Part shown: positions 25,701-38,160 of the stretch, piece by piece
Layout: every line of letters starts with the position of its first letter
How positions within the stretch are numbered: the first letter of the stretch is position 1
Source of the DNA: Paragonimus westermani
Lineage: Eukaryota; Platyhelminthes; Trematoda; Plagiorchiida; Troglotrematidae
Length of the DNA: 64,000 nt
Direction of reading: 5' to 3'
Assembly (NCBI GenBank): GCA_008508345.1
Contig: QNGE01000748.1
Span: 60,368-124,367, forward strand
Position numbers and translations under genes: made by a program
Notes under the pieces: generated by a model
What the model saw: the letters and a program-made list of their open reading frames with translations, nothing else
Told to the model about the DNA's origin: nothing
Databases searched by the model: none

Positions 25701-28700
25701 TCAGGGAAGCAATTGTGATTATCCATGAGTTTTATTCAGCTGCCAACATTAGTTTCATGAAAGGCTAACAATCGGTAGCCAAAAGGCAAAATTGTTAGAT
25801 TATGAGCTTAACTGATTAAGCGAAAAATCTCTTTCCGTAAGCTATTATAATATGACCACCACGATCGAATACTTTCGAGGTAGTTTACCTATCACAATAA
25901 GAGTCAAAATATTTACGGCTACAAGTTACAATTCTTTCTATCTAGATCTTACAGTAAGAAGCGTTGCAACCAACACTATGAATGTTGAGCTGTGCATCAG
26001 ACGCTGTTAGTTTTGAATTTCCCCACCTTTTCCCCTCGATGCATTTGAGCAACGAATGACAAAGCGAAGTCAAAAATATGTTGCCACTCAGAGTTTGTGC
26101 AACACAATTTACTGTTTCTAAAGTATTAAAACCATCTGCCATAATTGGACTGTGTTTGTAGTTAGCGATTACTATTATTGCACAAACAAACACGTTTTGA
26201 GACCGCGTAACTGCTCTCAATTCAGCTGTGTGTGATTGTTTCACAGTGTATCATCTGAGAAAATTCATGATACACAAAACCCAAATGTTCGATAAAAAAA
26301 AACCATGACTCACGAACTGAAACTATATGTCGATTTGTTGGGTGGCTTTTAAAACAAGGTTCACTACCGGGCTGCCTTGATTAGGCAACTGGTTACAGTT
26401 TGCTCAATCATGCAAAACTCAACTCAGAATGCAATCAAGCAGATTCTGCTTAAGCCTTTCCAATATAGTTCCATCAATCTTCACGCACACGGCGGTCGAT
26501 ATTTTCTTGCCCACAGTCACGGAAACCGGCAGCAATACCTCGGTGATTGTAATTCATATTCCCCCCTCCCCCGAATGTGCACTGATTTATCCACGTATAT
26601 AAATAAGATCGAAACAATGACTGTTAATCAGAGCCAGTGGACTGAATGCCACTGCTTTCCCCCTTAGCTGTCCTCATGATGTGGACGATCAATGACACAC
26701 AACCTTATTAGTAACAAAGCAACTGGCTCCTGAATACTGATTACTTAGTAATGTAAGCAAGTTTCCAGGATAGATATGGAGGGCTTTAAAAATTTCATGC
26801 CTACTGAGTGGTCCCATCTACTTCCTTAGCCTACAAACACTGAAAACTTTCTGTTGTCTAATTTGTTTGTTTTTGTTTAAGATTGATATACCCGTACTGT
26901 GTTATACAAGTGCATAACATCAAAGCAACACCACTGATTGCCGACACATTGCATTTAATTATTGTGTGATACACAACTTCCTGCTCATATCATTTGTGAG
27001 CCTCGACAGAAGAATAATATAAAAATGTACTGAACAGAGACTGTAGTAGGAAATGTACGTAACCCGTGAAAGACGTTAGAAGAATTACGACCACCAGTAA
27101 CTTTACTCAGTATTTCCAGCTAACACTAGTCTACATCCCTTCTTGGACTGAGTGTGTGGAACATCATGGAAGGTGCACGTTTGTTTCATCCTTCACCTAC
27201 TTCACTGGTCACTGATTAAAAAGCTCCAATGGTGGTTACTCTATTGGCAGCTTTGTAGAGGTGATTACGTTGGCTTTGTAATTAAGAAATGTGAGAATGG
27301 TGACCCATGAACATGGTTCAGTTAACCTGCTATAACCGTGATAGACATTTGTACTTTTCGGATCAAGTTTTATCCCTTACCTCCCACAGTATCTCGTGGG
27401 TTCCTTCGAGCATCCCGCACCCGAGGTCCTAGTTGCATTCCGCGATTACCAATTACCAACAGATCACGTGGTTTTTCTTCCCGCGTGTGAACAGACCATC
27501 ATCACTTAGTAACCTATTAGTCTGGTCTGAACAACACCTCTTTGTTTCAAAACACACTACGGAAATGCGTCGTACCACATTTCGTTCGTTTTTCAAAGCG
27601 CTTGAAACGACTGTGTGCAAGTCATTTGGTAATTCGATCAGTATGGTGACATCAAACACTTAACATGCTTGCTGCCAATAAGTGAATGAACACATAACAG
27701 ACATTCAACTTACTCATAGTGTTGTGTCTACTCCGTTTCACGCAGCAGAGTGATCACTCAGAGAGTCCTGTTGTAATATTTAGTTCTGAAATTACAAGTG
27801 GCCAGGTATATCGCGAATGATTTTTGAGTGTGTGGTATGAAAGCTTAGATCACTGACACGGTAATCGAGTGAGCTCACTGTTACATCGATGTACAGGTCA
27901 ATTCTATCACGTTGAAGCCTGCACTCTGGTGGGTGGCAGCTTGTCTCACGTAAACAAACATAAACGTGCATCCATCACCTCTCTATATTAACCGCTGTTG
28001 TAGCCGCCAGTGTTTGTTGCATATAACTGTGTTCTCAAGATTTAGTACAGAGCTATATTGGTCAATTCCTCCTCATCCACGTGGGCGAGCGTACGCGCGC
28101 ACCCACGTTCGCAAGTGCGACCGCACAAATCTTATCAACGCCTGTCCGTACGAGCGCGCTTGCTTGTCCGAAAACAACGGGGGATTCAACCTCGAGCTTC
28201 CCATGTTTGTGACCGGTCTGGACACACAAGCAAGATGTGTTGTAGGCTCGATTTATGTAATCAGCTCTACCAATTCAACTGACTGCTAGCCGCAAACGAG
28301 TCAGCCAAAATCTCCAATCTGTATGGATCTGCCCCTAACTTTATATGAGTTCGGTGAACCTACAGTTCTAAAGGAAGTTGTGGGACACGTATCCTCAATG
28401 CTTCTGTTTCCAGGGTTCCAAATGGTTGTACACCACCTTACCCCAGCCGTACTGTTATGCCTGTTCAAAACAGGGCAATTAGACATAGACATCCATGATT
28501 CGCTATACAGTACCCAAGTCTTCTTAGTGCCAATGGATAAGCGTAACATGTTCACTATGTACACAATGTAACTTGTACTTTTCTCGATTCAGTTTTGATT
28601 AATGACATGCTTATTGGTATAGGGCCAGGTTACCAAATTATAATCACTCGTTTAATTAAATTTTGACGTACACCTATCAACTGGCTGAAAATCCCCAAAG

Positions 28701-31700
28701 TATTCATTACCATTTTTCTGAAGTATACCTATCACGGGGCTCGTACACATGCGCTCTAGACTCATAGTTCTGTAAGGCAGATAAAACAAAATTCCAAGAT
28801 GTTTCTGCGTTCCCAGGTATTCTCGTTAAAATTTCTCGCTTCTGCAGTGTGTACGTTGCAGTTCATTATTCTAAATTTTCTGTGAGCGAAAACAAAGTTG
28901 TCACTATCTTACGCCCATCAATAACAGAATATTTTCAGTAGGGAGTTTCAATTGCCGGTTAGCGATTCTGACAATCCTGTCTTAAATTGGTGAACGCACT
29001 CTAGCAATTTATTGACAGTACTTTCTTCCAGCCCCAAAATACCATCTGCTGGAACACAGCAGGCGGTTTGTGTTTTAGTTCGACAGTTATTTTTCATGGA
29101 AGCAGACTACTTCTTTCACAGCCGTTTATCTACAATGGCCTACCTTGAGAGACTAACCTTTTCTTGTTGAACACTGTCGGCGTATGGATTAACAACGATG
29201 TTTTAGGCAAACGAACCGCATACCATAAAACTAATCAACCGCGAGCACAGCAAACATTAACCAGACGAATTACTATTTTGGTTCTGATAACACATGACAC
29301 TTATGGATGGTAACAAAAATTATGGGCAGAACTTAATAAGTTCGGAGTAATTAACCAAAGCCACCAGACTGCTGAATAGTTTGCGGTGTAAACCCAGTCT
29401 AGCCCTATGTAATGCAGTGTTGTGATGCTGTACTTTTAAGACGCCTACTAAACAGTTTTGATGGAAGAATCATTACCTGAATAAGCTTACAAAATCTACC
29501 TCATTATTCTCATTTGATTAGTGGTGAATTAGAGCTGACAAGATCTCTGCCCACACAATACTTCATAGTTCATACGTGTAGACAGAACGGTTGTGACGTT
29601 ATCCCACTACTTCTAACTGTCAACTGGTAAGTCTGTGCAGTACATCCCTGTACTTGGTTTTCCACTGCGGAATTATCTGCCTTATTCAGTGGCTACCGTT
29701 GATTGAGTTACGATGCTGATAATTACTGGTCAAACGAGGATCGCTCAGTACTACAGTCCACCTGGCAAACAAAGTGCCTCTCTTCCACGATTGTAGAAAC
29801 AAACTAGTCAGCAAAGCAGACGAAATACGTAGGTTTAACATTTTCTGATTTGGTGATAAATTCAGTGCCACAAGTAGTGTTAATACAGTCTTCCCTTGCT
29901 GACCGTTGAAAGATTGTTGAGAAAATAATAAAGATCTTAATTTCCCAAACACTTTACGCATTTGCACCCAGTCTTTTGTGTCTGTTTGACCTCCTGGATC
30001 TTAGAGAAGTAAGAGCAGCTTGACTTCACAAGCTGTTAGCCCCACCGTTTTTGTTCTCTACTGAAGCCGACCGGTTATTCTCTGACCTTATGTATCAGCT
30101 AACTTCTTGTACGTATCAATAAGTTTAATTTACTTAAATGTGGTTGGGATCCATTTGATGTAACAAGGCCTCAGGTTAGACGCATTCGTGCTTTCTTCCT
30201 ACTACATGCTAACTCTTCAATGCACTACTTGGACTAGATCAGGTATTCTGGTAGAGCTTGTGCTTGCCGTTTGTGTTTTGTCGGATGGCTGTAGATTGCC
30301 CACTCCTGACTTAGTTTATCTCACGAAGGTTGTCAATTTTTTCGAGTAGCCAGGAATAGAAAAAGGTTTCGGGGGTACCAAATCATTTGGAAAACTGGTA
30401 CAGTGGGGTCTTTATGCTGCGAACACTGTCACGTTACTCACAGGGCAAGTTTTCAGTAAGGTCCCTCCTCTTTTTTGGAGCCATTCTGTTTAAACTGTTT
30501 ACAACGAAAACAGTCGGAATTTCACATCACTACACCAGACTCTGCTTTCACAGGTTTGTATTTCTCGGCCAGTTTTTTCATTGTATAAACTAGACAGATG
30601 AGACGACCAACAGAGCGATTGGGAAGCCCGCTGTTCATAGCTGAAAGACAAAATTTTATCTGTCTAAATACGAATCATCTGATTACTGTGGGAACTGAAA
30701 AGATTAGGGTGTATTACGTAAAACAGTACCACAACACACGACTCAGTTTCATTCATTTGCGATAACCAAAGATGGTTGTGTATTGCTGCCACGAGAAAAG
30801 CTGTGTATATTTAAGTTCAGCCAGTGAGTTGTGAGTGGTTTCTGAGGGAAAAACCGCCTATAAAAATGCGGACACAATTCTGCCTATACAACAAATGCAC
30901 CTCGCACCATTCAGCAATTTCAGCCTTCCAAAGACCAATGCAATAAACCGTTCAAACGTTATTCCAAGACGTGAACACTGAAGTCGGGGTATACAACCTG
31001 ATTCATCGAAAACAATTGCCTTTGAAAGGGCACTTTACTCAGTAGACGGTGCATCAGGTTTTGTTACCAACATTATTTATGTAGAATGCCCCCGTTACCA
31101 ACTTGTAATGTCTTTCTGCTATAAAGGAAGCGGCTTCATAAGTTTTCCATGGTACACTAAGTGGCACCTGAAACAAGGTTGTGACTCGTAATTCAGCGTA
31201 CGTTTTCAACAGTCACTCTGGAGTAGTCGTTTATACATGATATTCAAGAATCCGGTAAGCTATCAGTAGTCCAGTTTGTCTGACCGGTGACCACGACACC
31301 CACAGTTCCCCAATCTTGACGTAACAATGTCCGAAGTCCGGTGGGTTTCCCGAAGATTTTTACTCAACAGTTTGCTCACCCTACAGGCAGGCGGACTTCA
31401 ACGAAAACAATTCAGGTTGCTGGCGTGAGAAACCAGCGTGATTCCTCAAGACAACCATATGCCAGCCGTGAAACAGCTGACTGATGAAGGGAAATTCAAT
31501 CGATCTTCAGACTTTAAAACAACACCTCACTGGTTGGGTGCCATTCTCGATGGTGACGAGTAGTACAGAGCTAACTTAGGGAATGCGGTCTGCGATGATA
31601 GAACTAACCTGGTTTTATCATGTATGATCGATCGAGGTTGTGACATCTGCACCGACACACCAACGTTTGTATTAGTGGCTCGTAATAACCTCGTACTTAA

Positions 31701-31872
31701 AGGATAAAGGATGTGAAACTAACGGCAGTTGAAAGATAACTCTCACCTGGCACAGAGATTGTAGGCATTCGACACCGTAAACAGTGGTCTTATTACTATG
31801 TGAGCCTCCTGATGTTTAATGTGTAATTACAAACAAATAACTAGTCTGATCTTCGTTTATCTCCTTCTACCT
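25701..31872. other. No gene recognised; CpG-rich patch near 28.06-28.24 kb
   Basis: Mostly AT-rich, with short ORFs lacking similarity (for example 25942-26244 -, 26377-26667 +, 29686-29967 -). At about 28060-28240 the sequence turns CpG-rich, with a run around CGTACGCGCGCACCC. The minus strand is open there, but no domain is recognised. Another open stretch without similarity follows at 28323-28571 (+). Confidence 0.35.
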
Positions 31873-31898
31873 CTGGATTTGCGTGCACGCAAATCCAG
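31873..31898. repeat. Perfect 26-bp palindrome
   Basis: The half-site CTGGATTTGCGTG is followed directly by its exact reverse complement CACGCAAATCCAG with no spacer. The match stops at the next base on each side. It could be a fused pair of terminal repeats left by a DNA transposon, a hairpin, or chance. Confidence 0.9.
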
Positions 31899-33382
31899 TT
31901 GTTAATGGTTTTACGTATCTTATGTCCGTCTAGTATTCAAAGTGGTTGAGTTAACTACTCCTCTCAGATTTACTTCCACGTTACTCAAACTCCAATAATT
32001 TCCTCCAGGGATTTGAACCTGAAGACTGTTCTTGGTATCAGTAAACTTAAGAAATGCTCGTTAAGTAGTACGGTCATTTGAAAGATCCGTGGTTCTATTA
32101 TTGTTTACCAATGTAAGCGTCAGAATACTAGCAACAATAATTGGAAACGTTTGTAAAGTTACCAAATAAATGAACTGGGAAGACCACAGCCTTGAGAGCA
32201 AGTTGTAATGTTACACAATTACATCACCTCGATTGATTTTTAAAGCTTCATACAAAAGCCTGCAAAGATGAACTTGAGACAACAATATATGTTTTCTGTG
32301 CTTAAGTATGTGCTCATTGAAAGCGCACGCATATGGGCCCTGTGGTTAAAAAAGATTATCTAACGGAATATAATAAACAGAAATTTGCGTTGAACCATTT
32401 ATCAGCTGTATGTAGATTTTCAGCCGGTTTTGTATTGTCCTCACATGTGACTGACATATGATCCCTAGGGAGAACATTGCTAACCCTTTGGTGCCACTAA
32501 TGAAACAAATCAAAAAGAATTCCGTCGGTGAAACTCTCACGGACATTTGAATGAAAGACAAAGAAACATGCTGACCGGTGTAGTGTTGCAGATGTTGATA
32601 ACAAAGCATCATGCAAATGCAATGAGGCACCAGGAAAGTAAAACTGACTCTTCAACACCTATGACAAGTCGTTACACAGAATGTATGGAAATGTTGCGGG
32701 TCTTCTGTTTTCGACAGAAATGGTTGTCGAACGTTTTATAGGATTGTAAGTGTGAAAAGCGGCCATGAGGAGTTCAATTACAAGCGCATTCATCAAAGTT
32801 ATATATTGTTTTATCGCACATACGTGAGCAACAAAAGAGAAGTAGTGTTTACGGTTTTATTCAACTCTGTGCTAGATGAAACAGAAAATGGTGGGTTCAT
32901 TTTTTCAACGAATTTGAAGCTCCACATCTTTGTGGTTCGTCTTCGGCACGCAGGTTTTATGCACGTGAAATATAAGGAAATGGAGGCCTAAGGAGAACCT
33001 TCGTTACTTCGAGAAAATAATGAATTGGTGGTGACCCTTGAAAATTAATCTGTGACTGGCTTCCACCAAGGCTCCATTAGTTTAGTAAAATCTCACATTT
33101 TTATATCCCCAAAAGTGTATTAGTTGAAAGTATTGAATGGGCGAGTGTATCAGCTTTAGAACTGGATGATCCGTCAGTTAATCGACAATATTGAGGCTTC
33201 GGAAGCGACAGGAGTGATTGTGGCGATATGTGTTCCCTCAGACTTATCGGAACTGGAATATAGCATGCTATACGTGTACACTTTTCCTGTTCCAGTTAAA
33301 CACAACCAGATATAATAACATTCTGCCCATTTTCACCTGCTGAGCTATTAATCATCTCAAACAACAGACATCTTTACTCAAT
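31899..33382. other. No gene firmly recognised
   Basis: Near 32010 a string reading GGTTCAAATCC on the minus strand resembles a tRNA B box, but no matching A box or stems were found. A stop-free stretch of about 107 codons (about 32670-32991, +) crosses a GTAAGT and has no recognisable domain. Confidence 0.3.
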
Positions 33383-33631
33383 AAAGTCTAAACATCCTAC
33401 TGATAAACAGATTGGGAATAACACAACGTTTCAAGCAAGTTGTAATACTCTACGTTTCAACCACCTCGGGTGGCCTTCCTCAGGAGTGTTGTAATCGAAA
33501 TCACCTTGACCTGGAAACGTTGTGTTATTCCCAATCTGTTTATCAGTAACATGTTAAACACGACGCCCAAACTATTCAACCTCATTCGTACTACATTTGG
33601 TGCGGATATCTTACAAAAGTCTAAACATCCT
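33383..33631. mobile_element. Small unit with a perfect 34-bp inverted repeat and flanking direct repeats
   Basis: The arms 33399-33432 and 33514-33547 are exact reverse complements over 34 bases, starting ACTGATAAACAGATTGGG. The 81-base spacer contains a hammerhead motif. A 16-base direct repeat, AAAGTCTAAACATCCT, flanks the unit at 33383-33398 and 33616-33631, which looks like a target-site duplication around about 217 bases. The likely origin is the 3' terminal region of a second PLE family joined to an inverted piece of itself. There is no coding sequence. The perfect arms suggest it is younger than the other elements here. Confidence 0.7.
33447..33487 (-). ncRNA. Hammerhead ribozyme motif inside the 33.4-kb inverted repeat
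   Basis: Minus-strand order: stem I ACTC, core CTGAGGA, stem II with CCACC paired to GGTGG around a CGA loop, GAA, a four-base stem III ACGT with no loop, cleavage triplet GTA, and stem I partner GAGT. Stem I pairs perfectly over four bases, with two more pairs after a mismatch. Stem II is strong, so this is the best-formed of the four motifs. The tiny stem III is typical of PLE hammerheads, which are thought to act as dimers. A bulged G lies at the base of stem II. Confidence 0.62.
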
Positions 33632-35877
33632 TCTAAAACCAAATTCCGGTCTATACTGAGGGTTACTTATCTAGTGAAATCAAAGCTCCCTTGAACAATT
33701 TCGTGGACGGTGTGAGTTATAGTTATACGGCGCACGATAATATCCTTAATAAACCCTCGATGTGTGTTCCCCTGTGCCCGCTTTTGAGCCACTCGAGAGA
33801 GATATACAACGATTTGGGTAATCAATGTGGCTACATTCATATATAGACGAAACCTTAGGGTCACGGATACAACTTACATTTGAATTGTGCCCGTTGTAAC
33901 TAGGGAACTCTAGTCATATCGTTATGTCTTAAACAGAAACTCGGAAGATTACTGACAGTTTGCCGACAATAGCAGATAATCTAAAACCAAGTTTACAAAA
34001 CAAAATTGAATAAAACGCGAGTATGATAGTTGGTAAATAAGCTACGGTTTCCAAGGCAAACGGTACAGATATGGAGAGAAATGAAAATCACACACGTTTA
34101 TTAGAATACAGCAATAACCTCTTCCAAACATAGTGTTCTAGATATTCATGAACGCCTCTTCTTTTAATCAAAAGCGACCATTCAATAGCGCAGATAAAAC
34201 TGCACGGTGTCATGGATGCCTAGGACAGGAATTATTTTGCTATAGCCTATACGTACTATGATATCTTTTTTTACGAAGAGTTTCCGTCGGTTACAGCTTT
34301 TCCAATGATTTGGATAAGGGTGTATAATATATTCATTCTTTCTCAATGGTCTAAAGCGTGGTCATAATGTAGTCTGTTTTGGGTAGCCGTTCACGTCCAT
34401 TTTGACAAGGAATGAACTAGAAAAAACTTCTTCGAAAGCAGTGAAAATTGGTTAGCGACTTTTGAGCGGACAATCCAGAAGTGATTAATATAAGCACGCA
34501 ACTGGCTGTGATACATTGCCATGTCAGATCGAATTTCCAGCCAGCGATTTGAGTGGACATGAGGACTCCAATCGAACATGGGACATCAACCCACTTTACT
34601 CAACATGATTGTGCTCTTATATTTCGCAAACACGTTAATGCTTGCCTACCACGCGGTTTTATCGAACTTGTCATGGTTCCAACATTGAGACTGGTACGAC
34701 AAACGCTCAGGTGTTATGTGCAGTAAGTGACCCAGCAGTTTGAGATTTCGCAACCTGATTAGTTGACCAAATTACTACGTCCACTGGCCCTCGCAGATAC
34801 ACACTGAGGAAAGGTCGTATTGCTGAGGTGACCACGTCAATCGATATGAGCCAACTGGCGGAAACAGCTGTGGTCAAACACGGCAAACCTGTTCACACAT
34901 GTGTCGCGTACGTGCCGCGTTTCCGAATCTGAGGGTGAAACGGATCACACAGTTATCCTATAATCTTTCTTTGCAGCAATAACAACCGAAGGTCTTTTGA
35001 GCGCCAATGATGACGCGGGTTGGCAAAAGCTTTTTCTTAATCACTTTCCATCAGCAAAACTACGAGCTGACGATCTAGTGCTACCCACGTGTACTAAACT
35101 GTTTACGCTCTCAAGCGGGTTGCTTGTCATAAAAGTGGTCATGAGTCGGTATCGTGCACTTTTGAAGGTGCGAAGAGCATTTCATGCAAACCAGCCGCTC
35201 AGTCACCTTGTCCAACAACATCTATGTCTTCGGTAGGAAGGCTATGCGAGAAAGTGTTGCTGGCATATTCCATGTGGTTAAACTTAACGCTTACAACGAA
35301 AGTAGACACCAACCACTGAATTCCTCAGGCGCACCTTCACGAATGTCGACCGTGAAGAACTAAACAGAAAGCAAGAGATTGAATAACCCTGGCAAAACTA
35401 CCAAGACAGGTTAACTTCCTAGATTGCCATCAACAAAGTCTCGCTCTGTTTGCAATTTGGGCATGCAAAGAATTTAAAAGGATGATGTACTTCTTTGGGA
35501 CTGCGTTTCCGAAGGAACGGCTTCAGAGAATTTTACGAGTAACCGATCTGAAAGCGGCCTCTTAACCTGAAAAAAACACCACATTCGACCAAATGCAGAA
35601 GTAATTGTGTCCCAGAGCCGGCCACGAAGTCAAATTGTGCTAAGCTGGTCGCCGACATGACCGAAGTTCTGCCAGTTCATCGAGTATCTGATTCCCGATG
35701 GATATCTGATGAGCCGAAGCATAACCATGCTAGTGAGTAACTTGGACACAGTTGATGCTTGGCTGATTTCACTGTGACACAATTTCTATGATCAGCATTG
35801 GCGTTGGTGGATTCCAGCGTGAACTGTTTGAGAAATCCTGCCGGGGCAGTCGATCCCCTGAATCATTTGGTGGACTC
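33632..35877. other. No gene firmly recognised
   Basis: Two stop-free stretches lie at about 34770-34935 (+) and 34982-35236 (+). The second follows a good acceptor, AATCTTTCTTTGCAG, and its product includes EGLLSANDDAGWQKLFLNHF. Neither resembles a known family, and no strong donor follows. Confidence 0.3.
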
Positions 35878-36046
35878 CATATGAGACTGTGGGACGGGTG
35901 GGTAACAGAGTCCAAATGTGAAATTTCCGAGCTCCCTGTGTGGCTTCGTAGCTCAGCTAGTAGAGCGCTTGCCGCATTGTCTGTCGCTGGTTCGAATGCA
36001 GCCGAAACCCTAACTTTTCACAGTTGAGTCTCATCTAAAATCACAA
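35878..36046 (+). repeat. tRNA-centred dispersed repeat, copy 1
   Basis: It matches the copy at 56888-57067 (opposite orientation) along its whole length, including about 60 bases before the tRNA-like part and about 35 after it. It starts CATATGAGAC and ends GTCTCATCTAAAATCACAA, so the two ends form a short imperfect inverted repeat (ATGAGAC and GTCTCAT). Copy 1 lacks about 14 bases that copy 2 has in the anticodon region. It differs from a simple tRNA-derived SINE in that conserved sequence lies upstream of the tRNA-like part. Confidence 0.82.
35942..36009 (+). tRNA. tRNA-like domain of repeat copy 1, probably non-functional
   Basis: The acceptor-like strand GGCTTCG pairs at six of seven positions with CGAAACC. 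The A box TAGCTCAGCTAG and B box GGTTCGAATGC are recognisable. The anticodon arm is deleted, so this cannot be a working tRNA; it is a pol III promoter-bearing relic. Confidence 0.4.
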
Positions 36047-36094
36047 ATCTGCCACACTACTCATTAGTAACATGATTTCACTGTGGTTGTTATA

Positions 36095-36350
36095 ACGACT
36101 CTAACGTTTTTTCAGAGAGAGGAAGTACTATTGATATACACCTATCATGAGGTATTGTCTCAGTTTTCCAAACAGCCCGAAGTAGCTTTATCAGTTTTGA
36201 TATCAATCTCCCCACCCACCAACCTTGAAAACAGGACGACAGCGGATATCCACCCCGTGAGTTACGTCCGCTTCCAACGGAGGGTTGTCTGGAACGATTT
36301 ACGGGATCGTTCAGGTCTTGCCGTCCATGCAGTCTGGTTAATTTCACTCA
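36095..36350 (-). mobile_element. RTE-like LINE fragment, start of the RT domain
   Basis: Minus strand, one frameshift. ISKLIKLLRAVWKTETIP, followed by ISIVLPLSEK, matches the RTE-type block L..L...W..E.IP.DW..SIIVPL.KKG. Before it, a segment in a second frame keeps LFSRLVGGEI-like residues. It is short and broken, and lies about 50 bases from the tRNA-centred repeat copy 1. Confidence 0.6.
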
Positions 36351-37589
36351 AGCTGTTTCTAAGAATGCAATTGACCCACTGATTTTAATCCAGCCATTGG
36401 TCTCCCTGTAAATCTTCTTCCGTGCGTTTTTGTTACAACACCCATTGAGTCCTCATGCGATGTGTGCACTTATTACACCAAGGGGTGGTGAGTTCCGGAT
36501 CGTCGCATTTCTATTGTGACACAGCAGCCGACGGAAGCCTAATATGCTGCTGCATAATCCCCAATATTTGGTAGTGTAGAACCGAGAGTGCCACCTAACG
36601 ATAGTCCATTACACTTCAAATTGGTTCTTCATTTTAGGGATCCGTAACTAGCGACTGTGTTGTAAGCAAACTCATCCAGCATCATCGAAAAGGTGTGGAT
36701 AACACTTTTCGAGTAGTTGCATCACACCAGTGCAGAACAGTTTTTACATAAAATACACTAATCTATTTTCAGCAATCCTGCAGTTAACCATTCCACTGTG
36801 AGTGTCGACGGTATCCTAGTTATTTGGCCACGCGCCAATCAGTGGAGCAGTCAATCGTAACGGCTTTGCCGTTGATATATTTTTCATACCGAGGAAAGTT
36901 GCATTCTAATTTTTCACGCCGATTTTCTGTCGCCGTTCCTCAGGCAGACAGACTAAGTGAGCAGTTTGTTGCACGCACGTTGCATTCTAACAGTTACCAG
37001 TCTGTGCTTGAAGAGAAAGATAATTCGTGAAGCCGTCCGAAGTAAAGATACCAAGCAATAACAGCTTTGTTTTTTCGTTCTACGATGAACCTAATGAAAC
37101 GACACTGTCAGTGTGTTGTTAGTGAGGCTGTCGGGTGGAACAGTACGTTAGTCAAGAATGTATGTGCCAGTTGCATGCAGGTGACATGTGTGCAGTTTCA
37201 AATCTATGATGACGCTATTAAGATAACCACAACGTCAAGCACTCCTATAATCAAGGGGATGAGTAAGCGCTACCAATGCTGAATTATCTGTTTCCCAACG
37301 TAAACAAAAATGTGAATTCCAAATACAACACAATAAATACGAAAACATTTGTCAAGCCCAGATTGCATAGACCGTAATACATAGCGAATCCAGTGTCAAA
37401 CGGAGATTACGAACACGGTTACTTAAGTACTACGTTATTCGTTCCGAAAACGTCAAGATATAGCAACTTCAGTGCCTGAACGAAAAGTTCCTTCATGCAC
37501 ACATTACGATGTTGTAATCGGGTTCCGATAGCCTCCACAACTGCCTAGATACAATATTTTACACCTCTGCTGTGAACACGTGCGCGTCT
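36351..37589. other. No gene recognised
   Basis: Short ORFs only (for example 36824-37030 and 37067-37282, both +), with no similarity and no repeat recognised. Confidence 0.35.
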
Positions 37590-37755
37590 TGAACACTTTT
37601 ATTTCGAAGACATAGTACCCGGTAGTGCTTCACAGTTTTCTGTACGCTCATCCTGTCGTTCCTGTGGAGCTGGTTACGTCGGTCGAACAGTAACTCGCTC
37701 ATCAGAGAGAATACACGAACGTCACAGCATAACGACCGGATGGTTGCGAAACTAA
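37590..37755 (+). mobile_element. Isolated GIY-YIG endonuclease fragment of a Penelope-like element
   Basis: Plus-strand frame ending at the TAA at 37753. The product contains SCRSCGAGYVGRTVTRSSER, then IHERHSITTGWLR. This matches the C.CGASYIGRT.R.L..RI.EH...WL core of the GIY-YIG nuclease at the C-terminus of canonical PLEs, which nicks target DNA for priming. The GIY motif appears as AGY and the YIG motif as YVG, and the catalytic Arg is present. No RT adjoins it. Confidence 0.65.
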
Positions 37756-38160
37756 CAAATGTTCTTACAGTTATTGTGGTGTGGTTGGTCTGAAAATAAT
37801 ACATCGGAAACTAGCCAGTTCACCAAGTTTACACTTTTCGTAAAAAATCCTATATGCTTGAATGATTGAAAAAAACAGTCATTTGAGAAATTGCAATATT
37901 ATATGCGGCACACTACCAATGAACATAATAATACTATATTTGCTAGTATTTAGACTCACTGCGTAGCAAAATTTCTGAACAGGTTTCATTCACCAATTCA
38001 GAAAGGATTGTGAGTTATCACATACAGCTTGTGTTCACACTATCAGTTCCAAGCTCTATCAGTGGCAAAAACAGATTCGAATTGGCTGTATTAATCGACT
38101 ATAGTAGTAAGTCTAATTAAGTCAGAAAGTAGACTAGGTCAGATCTATTGCGAAGTTGAA
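37756..38160. other. No gene recognised
   Basis: AT-rich sequence with nothing identifiable. Confidence 0.4.

Noticed and set aside
35788..36027. 79-codon plus-strand ORF
   Set aside because: It overlaps the tRNA-centred repeat copy 1 and is a by-product of it.
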